From Limnanthes douglasii subsp. nivea (taxonomy: Eukaryota > Streptophyta > Magnoliopsida > Brassicales > Limnanthaceae): 64,000 bases of DNA. Below are positions 58,549 through 64,000 of this stretch, in pieces. Positions within the stretch are counted from its first letter, which is position 1; each line of letters begins with the position of its first letter. The stretch spans positions 250,755,981 through 250,819,980 of the forward strand of contig JAUPFV010000001.1 of assembly GCA_036936605.1 (NCBI GenBank), read 5' to 3'. Below the pieces are notes generated by a model, which saw only the letters and a list, made by a program, of their open reading frames with translations, was not told the origin of the DNA and searched no databases. Made by a program: the position numbers and the translations under genes.

Positions 58549-59153
58549 TCCATATTTATAGGGGTTATTTTGTTTTCTGAGATATCATATTTTTATTTTT
58601 TCATAACAAATTATTTTGTTTTTGTTTTTTCCTCTACAAATAAACTACAAACTAATATAATTCTCATTCATCTATTAAATCATCTCTCAATCAATAAATA
58701 GTTTGGATAAATATCTCAAAACAAAATTTAAATATACTACTACAATATCTCAAAACATTATACAATAGTATTTTTTATGTGCTCTTATTCTTGATTTTTT
58801 TAGATGAATGACAAATAAAAAGAAATTTAAGTAATTTAAAAGTTACTAAAAAATTATATGAAAATTTCCATATTTACAATAGTATTTTTTATGTGTTCTT
58901 GTTATTAATCCATATTTATTTTGGTTATTTCTTTTAAGCAAATCATATATTCTATTTGACAAATCGGATACCCAATGTGATTTGGTCAATTTGTTATTTG
59001 TATTTTTTTTATCCACAAATACACTAGAAACTAATCTAATTCTCATGTCAACATTCTAATGTGTTCTTGTTATTTGTCTTATTTTTTAGATGAATGACAA
59101 ATAAAAGGAAATTTAAGTAATTTGAGAGTTATTAAAAAAAGTAAATGAAAATA
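58549..59153. repeat. AT-rich spacer with an imperfect direct duplication
   Basis: AATCCATATTTAT...TTATTTTG at about 58548 and ATCCATATTTATTTTGG at about 58909 start two related blocks. Both contain CTACAAAT(A)AACTA-type words and end with GATGAATGACAAATAAAAGG-AAATTTAAGTAA (about 58802 and 59090). MULE-3 begins right after the second block. Confidence 0.6.
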
Positions 59154-60371
59154 GGGAAATGACACACTAAGTACCTTCTAGACAAACATATTACTATCTA
59201 GTACCCAAAAAATGGTTAATGCTCACTTAATACCCACCTTATAGTACCCAAAAAATGGTTAATGCTCACTTAATACCCACCTTAATATACATATTCCCTT
59301 TTAAGACCTAATTTAATTTTAATACCATAATTTTGCTTAACCTAGTATATAAGAGTTAATTTGTGAAAAAGAGGCCTTTTGGCTACAGTACCATCACTCT
59401 ATTTTTGAATTTTGAATTTATGACTCTCTCTCTCTCCTCTCTCCTAACCTAACAAACAACCCGTTTTTCAAGAACGTCTGTTCGTTTCAAATTTCCTTGC
59501 CGTGATCACACTCTTTCCGGCAACAATCGTTGGCCATCGGCGAACCTAACTATCAACCGACCAACTAACTAACCACCATATTCGGTCAGTTCCGATCACC
59601 GGCGACCAAAAGGCGTCGACGAAACTCATAATTTCAGCTTGTTTTTTTTTCAGCTCTTCAAGCATTGAACTACCTATTCCATTCATTCCTGTCGACTCAA
59701 TCTCGACTCAAACCGAAGAACTAGTCATTACCTTCGACTTCACCGGTGAACCAGTTCCGAGGTCAGAACCAAAGGTCAGTATTTTCTTTCATTTGCAAGT
59801 GCATTCTTGTTTTTCCGTTTTCGATCTTAACACTAGGTTCACTAGTGTAACTAATGTTTGTTAACGGCAGGAAATCGTTTAGTTTCTCTTTCTGGTCGAA
59901 ACAAAGGATCGATACAGGCTCTAGTGACATTCCGGTAAGAAACTGCAGTTTTCCAGCTCTGTTTGACAGGATGCGATTGCTGCATATTCACTTAGAGATA
60001 CAAGATTGCGATTTATGTGATGTTTATATGTTGTAATTGCTAATTTGGTTTAGTTCTTAACTGTGGCTGCGTTTTATTTGTTAATAGCACGAATACTTTA
60101 CATTGCCTTTAGTCATTGCGATTTTACCTAGAACTGATACATGGTTTTGTGATTTATGTATGTATATAGTGGTTGGTAGATGTCAGTATGAACATTGCGA
60201 TTTGGTGTAAGCATTGCTAGATTAGTGTTCATACATTGCGATTGTAGTTATGGTACATTGCTAGATGCCTTCAAACATATATCATTTGGACAGATTTAGC
60301 TCTGTAACACATTCATGCGTTGTATGATGCCCTATAGTAAACTAACCAAAACACCTACAATTCAGGTTATT

Positions 60372-62399
60372 ATATCTCGAAACTAAAAGTTTGTATTTTC
60401 AAATTTGATCACAAAACAGCTATTGTTCCGTTGTCCGAATTTGAAAATTTCGAGTCTTTGCAACAGTACGTTGAGGAAACATGGCAGGGTCTTGTTAAAG
60501 GCAACTACAGCATTATATATTCTTGTGGTGCTCAGAATAATTGTATGTTTAATAAGAAGACCGATTTTATTGGGTTGGAATGTTACCTTGATGTGGAGCG
60601 TCTGAAGAGTGTGAGTTTTCTTATCGAAGAACAAGTTGCTGATAAAGGCTCCGCAATTAAACGTAAACAACCTGTTCAACTGTTCGAAGAAACCTCGCAT
60701 AACCAACGAACTAGTGGTGAAAGAAGATTATGTTTCGTGATTTCAACCCCAAAGAAAAGGAATCTTGCCACAACTGGATGGGCGGAAGCTATCGTCGGTG
60801 TTGGTCAGTCATTTGCTGATAATGCTGCAGGTCTAAGGTTATCCTTATCCCGTTATGCATTAGAGAACGACTTTGCGTTTAGGTACATGCATAATACCTT
60901 TACGAAGATCACCGTTTATTGTGTAAACAAAGATTTGGACGGGTGCAAATGGAGGTTGTATGCTTTTGTTGATTCTAAAACCCGTTTAATGACCATAAAA
61001 AGATTTGTTAGTACCCATACTTGCAATCCTTTATTCACAAAAAACAAGAGCAGGCATTTGTCATCTGATTTGATTGCCGATGAGATTCATGATTCTCTTA
61101 GGAAGTTCCAATCAGTAACAACTAAGACTATGCAGTCTTCAATCAAGCAAGACTTGTTTTAGACATTTCCTATCGTCTATCGTGGAATGCATTAGAAAAT
61201 GCACGACGTGTAGTATTTGGAGATAGCAATACCTCTTTTGGATTGCTAAAAGCATACTTCAAGAGACTAAAGAGTCATGACATCACTACTGGTTGCCATT
61301 TGGATTTAGCTCCCGACCATGTTTTCTGTCGCTGTTTTATAGCCTTCGGGGCGTGCGTTCAGGGTTTCCATTCGTATCGGCCTTTACTGTACGTTAACGG
61401 AACCCATCTAACAGGGAAGCATGGTGGCGTGTTGCTTTCAGCAGGGGCAAAAAATGGAAACAACGGTCAGTCTATTTTTCAATATAATTTTGGTCTACGT
61501 TGCTTCGCTGTTTCAAATTTATATCATGAGCTAAGTTTCGTAGATTGGTTATGTTTAGATTGTGAATTAAACATGTACGCTAGATAGGCAGACCTAGGGT
61601 TTCTAGATTGGTTAATGGTGTGATTACGATTTACGCCTACTTTAGTTAGCTACATTGACGAATAAACTGTTACAATGGTGTTGCTAGATATGTTTTATCT
61701 ACATTGCGATTTTGGTTCATTCACCCAAGCAGCTTAGTATTATTGTATACCCGTATCTTTTCCGTTTCAGGTCTATTCCCCATAACTTTTGGTATCTTTG
61801 GTAGTGAACACTCAAACAACTGGTTTTGGTTTTTGCAAAGTCTAAAACCGCATTTGCTAGGGCGCCAAATAACTTTCATTTCAGACCATCATGCTGGTAT
61901 TATTAACGATGTCGCAACTCTTTATCCTAATGACTACCACGCGTATTGTATCTTCCATGTGATACAGAATTTGAATAAAGCTTTTGAACACACTAACAGA
62001 GTCTACAAAAATAATATGCTAGTGATGTTTAAGAGCTATGGTTATGCCCCGACTGTGGACCTTTTTAATGAACGTCTTGCTCAGTTTGAGCGTCAAGGGG
62101 GTGATCGTATTGCCAAATTTCTAAGCAATTTGCCACCAGAAAAGTATGCTCAGGCATACGTTAAAGGCAAACGGGATGGGGCGATGGCTTCAACAGCTAT
62201 GGAATCGTTCAATTTGCAGATTAAAAAGTTGTGCAATCTTCCTATAGTAGAATTGGTTGACCGGATTAGAGTTCTTCTTAGACCGGAATTGGTGTTTTTA
62301 TTTGCAGACAAGTGTGAGATTAATAGGCTCAACTATCATCCCCTACTTATAGAAGAACGTAATGCCCAAGCCTACGTCCCATCTAGCAACTACAATTAA
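60372..62399 (+). pseudogene. MULE-3 transposase, inactivated
   Basis: Clearly the same gene as the MULE-2 transposase. The start ATG is ATA here (60372), followed by a 2-bp insertion. The main frame opens from 60431 (MSEFENFESLQQYVEETWQG) and runs to 61162, where a 1-bp deletion shifts it (KQD-LF). It resumes at 61243 (MLKAYFKRLKSHDI). The first catalytic Asp is Asn (LYVNGTHLTGKHGG, about 61393). The second Asp (FISDHHAG, about 61885) and the Glu (AMESFNLQ, about 62200) are kept. The exon junction at 61466 and about 61771 is the same as in MULE-2. After DRIRVLLRPEL the SWIM finger, AT-hook and zinc knuckle are deleted. Confidence 0.9.
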
Positions 62400-62639
62400 T
62401 TGCAAAAATTTAATTGCACACGTCTAATTAATGCATGTCATGATTCAACTCATCTACCTTTGTCTTTTCAACTAACAAGCTAACCAATAGGATTAAAACA
62501 TTTACTTTTAATCACTGATGGATGTAGTTAACAGTCATTTCGATCTCATTTAATTTACTCGTCTACCAATAAACCTATCCAGCAGTCCAGTAATATAGTT
62601 GGGCCATCATTAATATGTCATTGCGATTTATGCCCATTA

Positions 62640-63270
62640 AACACTACTAGATAAACCATATGTCAAATTAAAAACCACAACTATATATCATTGCTAGATA
62701 CGCTATATTGATATTTCTAGATACACCATCTAGCCATTACTAGATACATGGCAATGACTTTGATAGATACATAATCCAAAAGTTTTCTAGATGGGTTATA
62801 ACAAGGTTGCTGGATTGGCTTATGAACATTGCTAGATTCTGCATATAATGATTGCTAGATACTGTATATAAACATTGCTAGATGCAGCATATTAACATTG
62901 CTAGATGTATAATATGATCATTGCTAGATACCACAAAAAAATGGTAACTTGGGTTTACAGAGGATGAATGATACATCTGCATAACATTGCTAGACATGTT
63001 ATAAAAACATTGATAGATACGTGATAATTTGTTTAATAAATACAACAATATAACGTTGCTAGACATGATATAACAACGTCGTTTGATACACTATAAGGAC
63101 ATTGATAGATACAGCATTTCTACATTGCTACATACGATATAAAGACATTGCTAGACGCAGCATTGTAAAATTGCTAGATACGAAATATAGACATTGCTAT
63201 ATACTTGAGTATAAGACTGATAGATACAATATAAAGACATTGCTAGATACAGCAGTCTAGGATTGCAAGT
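62640..63270. repeat. ATTGCTAGATAC-rich spacer of MULE-3
   Basis: About 14 copies of ATTGCTAGATAC, ATTGATAGATAC or one-base variants lie within 630 bp, 20-45 bp apart, often with ACAGCAT after them. The same words are scattered in introns of MULE-2. There is no open reading frame. The region up to 63538 holds nothing else. Confidence 0.85.
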
Positions 63271-63538
63271 GATGTGAAATTTATTCATACAACAAAGTAG
63301 GAGGATCTTCCAAGATAGTTTAGAAAAACATGACATTGGTAGAAATAATATAAAAATTGCTAGTAATACAAAAGTTGGTAGAAATGAGTTTTTGTAATAA
63401 CAAATTACATATTATTTTCGATATGCATGGAAAAATGAGATAAGTTTGCAATTGTTAATAAGTTCATAGTAATTGTCTAATACTAGCATCCTTTGTTAAC
63501 TGAATCATACATCCTGCTCCCAAAAAATAAATTACATA

Positions 63539-63793
63539 CTACCATCGTCTGTTTGTGTTTAAATCATTTAGGAAATGCTTAAATATTTCAGCTCTTGTTT
63601 CGGTGGGCATTTCCTTTCTATATTCCAGACGAACATACCATTTCTGAATGATGTATTTTGTGTACTTACAAACAAAAAAACCGCAATCAAGGCTCTCCTT
63701 CTCCTGTTGTGGTATATTTCTCATTGTCTTTATTTTGTATCCAACTTTCACATGAGGTATGTATTTTTTCTTCATGCAATAGGCCAACTGCAA
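63539..63793 (-). pseudogene. MULE-3 ULP1-like gene, last exon
   Basis: Matches exon 10 of the MULE-2 ULP1 gene residue by residue with substitutions: LAYCMKKKYIPHVKVGYK, then SLDCGFFVCKY with the catalytic Cys kept, and FLNDLNTNRRW at the end. An acceptor TGCAG precedes it at about 63790. The earlier exons, which lie to the right on the minus strand, are outside the window up to 64000 or lost. Confidence 0.82.
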
Positions 63794-64000
63794 AATCAAG
63801 TAATCCATCGTTACATTGCGATTTACGATACTATATCAACGCTATATATGACTAATGTCATTGCTAGATACAGTATGCGACATTGCGAGATATGTGAACT
63901 AACTGTTTAGCTGCAATTCTAATAACACATTTCTAGATACGTTGTTGTGGGATTGCTACATATGGCCACAAACACTTGCAATATATTTTTAGAATTTAAT
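63794..64000. other. MULE-3 intron sequence to the window edge
   Basis: AT-rich with further ATTGCTAGATAC (about 63859), ATTGCGATTT and TTTCTAGATACG words. No coding sequence. Confidence 0.5.

Larger units (their letters stand above)
59154..64000. mobile_element. MULE-3: second KI-MULE copy, deleted and decayed, cut by the window edge
   Basis: The left end GGGAAATGACACACTAAGTA is identical to the first 20 bases of MULE-2. Leader, transposase, spacer and last ULP1 exon follow in the same order and orientation as in MULE-2. A 42-bp piece of the left end is duplicated (about 59198 and 59240). The region matching MULE-2 48980-51500 (transposase C-terminus, 278-bp repeats, acidic gene) is missing. 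The right end and duplication lie outside the window. Confidence 0.85.

Overview
The window is plant nuclear DNA, most likely from a eudicot. It is AT-rich, its genes have spliceosomal introns, and it is dominated by plant-type transposable elements: Tat-lineage Ty3/gypsy LTR elements, L1-type LINEs, Mutator-like elements (MULEs) and small MITEs, with many minisatellites. I can support only one ordinary host gene, a ubiquitin-conjugating enzyme E2 of the UBC4/5/6 group at 36801-38629 (+). No tRNA, rRNA, CRISPR array or bacterial-type feature was seen. Species cannot be told from the sequence.

Layout. 1-5.57 kb: a Tat-lineage LTR retrotransposon on the minus strand (integrase, extra RNase H, RT/RNase H, protease, gag, then its 5' LTR), cut by the left edge and decayed. 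5.7-6.5 kb: a TA microsatellite, a 26-bp minisatellite and a coding-like relic. 6.5-11.5 kb: AT-rich DNA without recognisable genes. 11.5-15.8 kb: a plus-strand Tat remnant that carries an antisense accessory ORF with its own TATA box, then a probable LTR. 15.8-20.6 kb: MITEs and tandem arrays (about 80 bp, GA-rich and TCTAAC-type).

20.6-34.76 kb is a nested structure. A nearly full-length L1 LINE lies between 14-bp target-site duplications (TSDs). In its 3' part sits an 8.26-kb MULE (MULE-1, 26376-34632) with about 36-bp terminal inverted repeats and a 9-bp TSD. MULE-1 carries a plant-mobile-domain gene, a transposase with a truncated OTU domain, two small divergent genes of unknown function around a 27-bp minisatellite, and three clusters of palindromic TCGCATGCGA-like repeats.

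35.5-38.7 kb: the UBC gene. 38.7-44.3 kb: intergenic DNA with a second copy of the Tat accessory ORF and a LINE fragment. 44296-45000: a non-autonomous MULE with a perfect 9-bp TSD.

45767-58539 (MULE-2): a 12.8-kb MULE of the type that carries a ULP1-like protease gene (Kaonashi/KI-MULE type). Its transposase gene appears intact, with all three catalytic acidic residues. It also has a small acidic-protein gene and a ten-exon ULP1-like gene with a single nonsense codon. Each end has its own TATA box reading inwards. 59154 to the right edge (MULE-3): a second, decayed and deleted copy of the same family in the same orientation.

The most interesting signals are: the seemingly intact MULE-2 transposase; a short motif (ATTGCTAGATA or ATTGATAGATAC and variants) scattered through introns and spacers of both MULE-2 and MULE-3; and the accessory genes and palindrome clusters of MULE-1. 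Each is a candidate for transposon-encoded regulation, but that link is inference.
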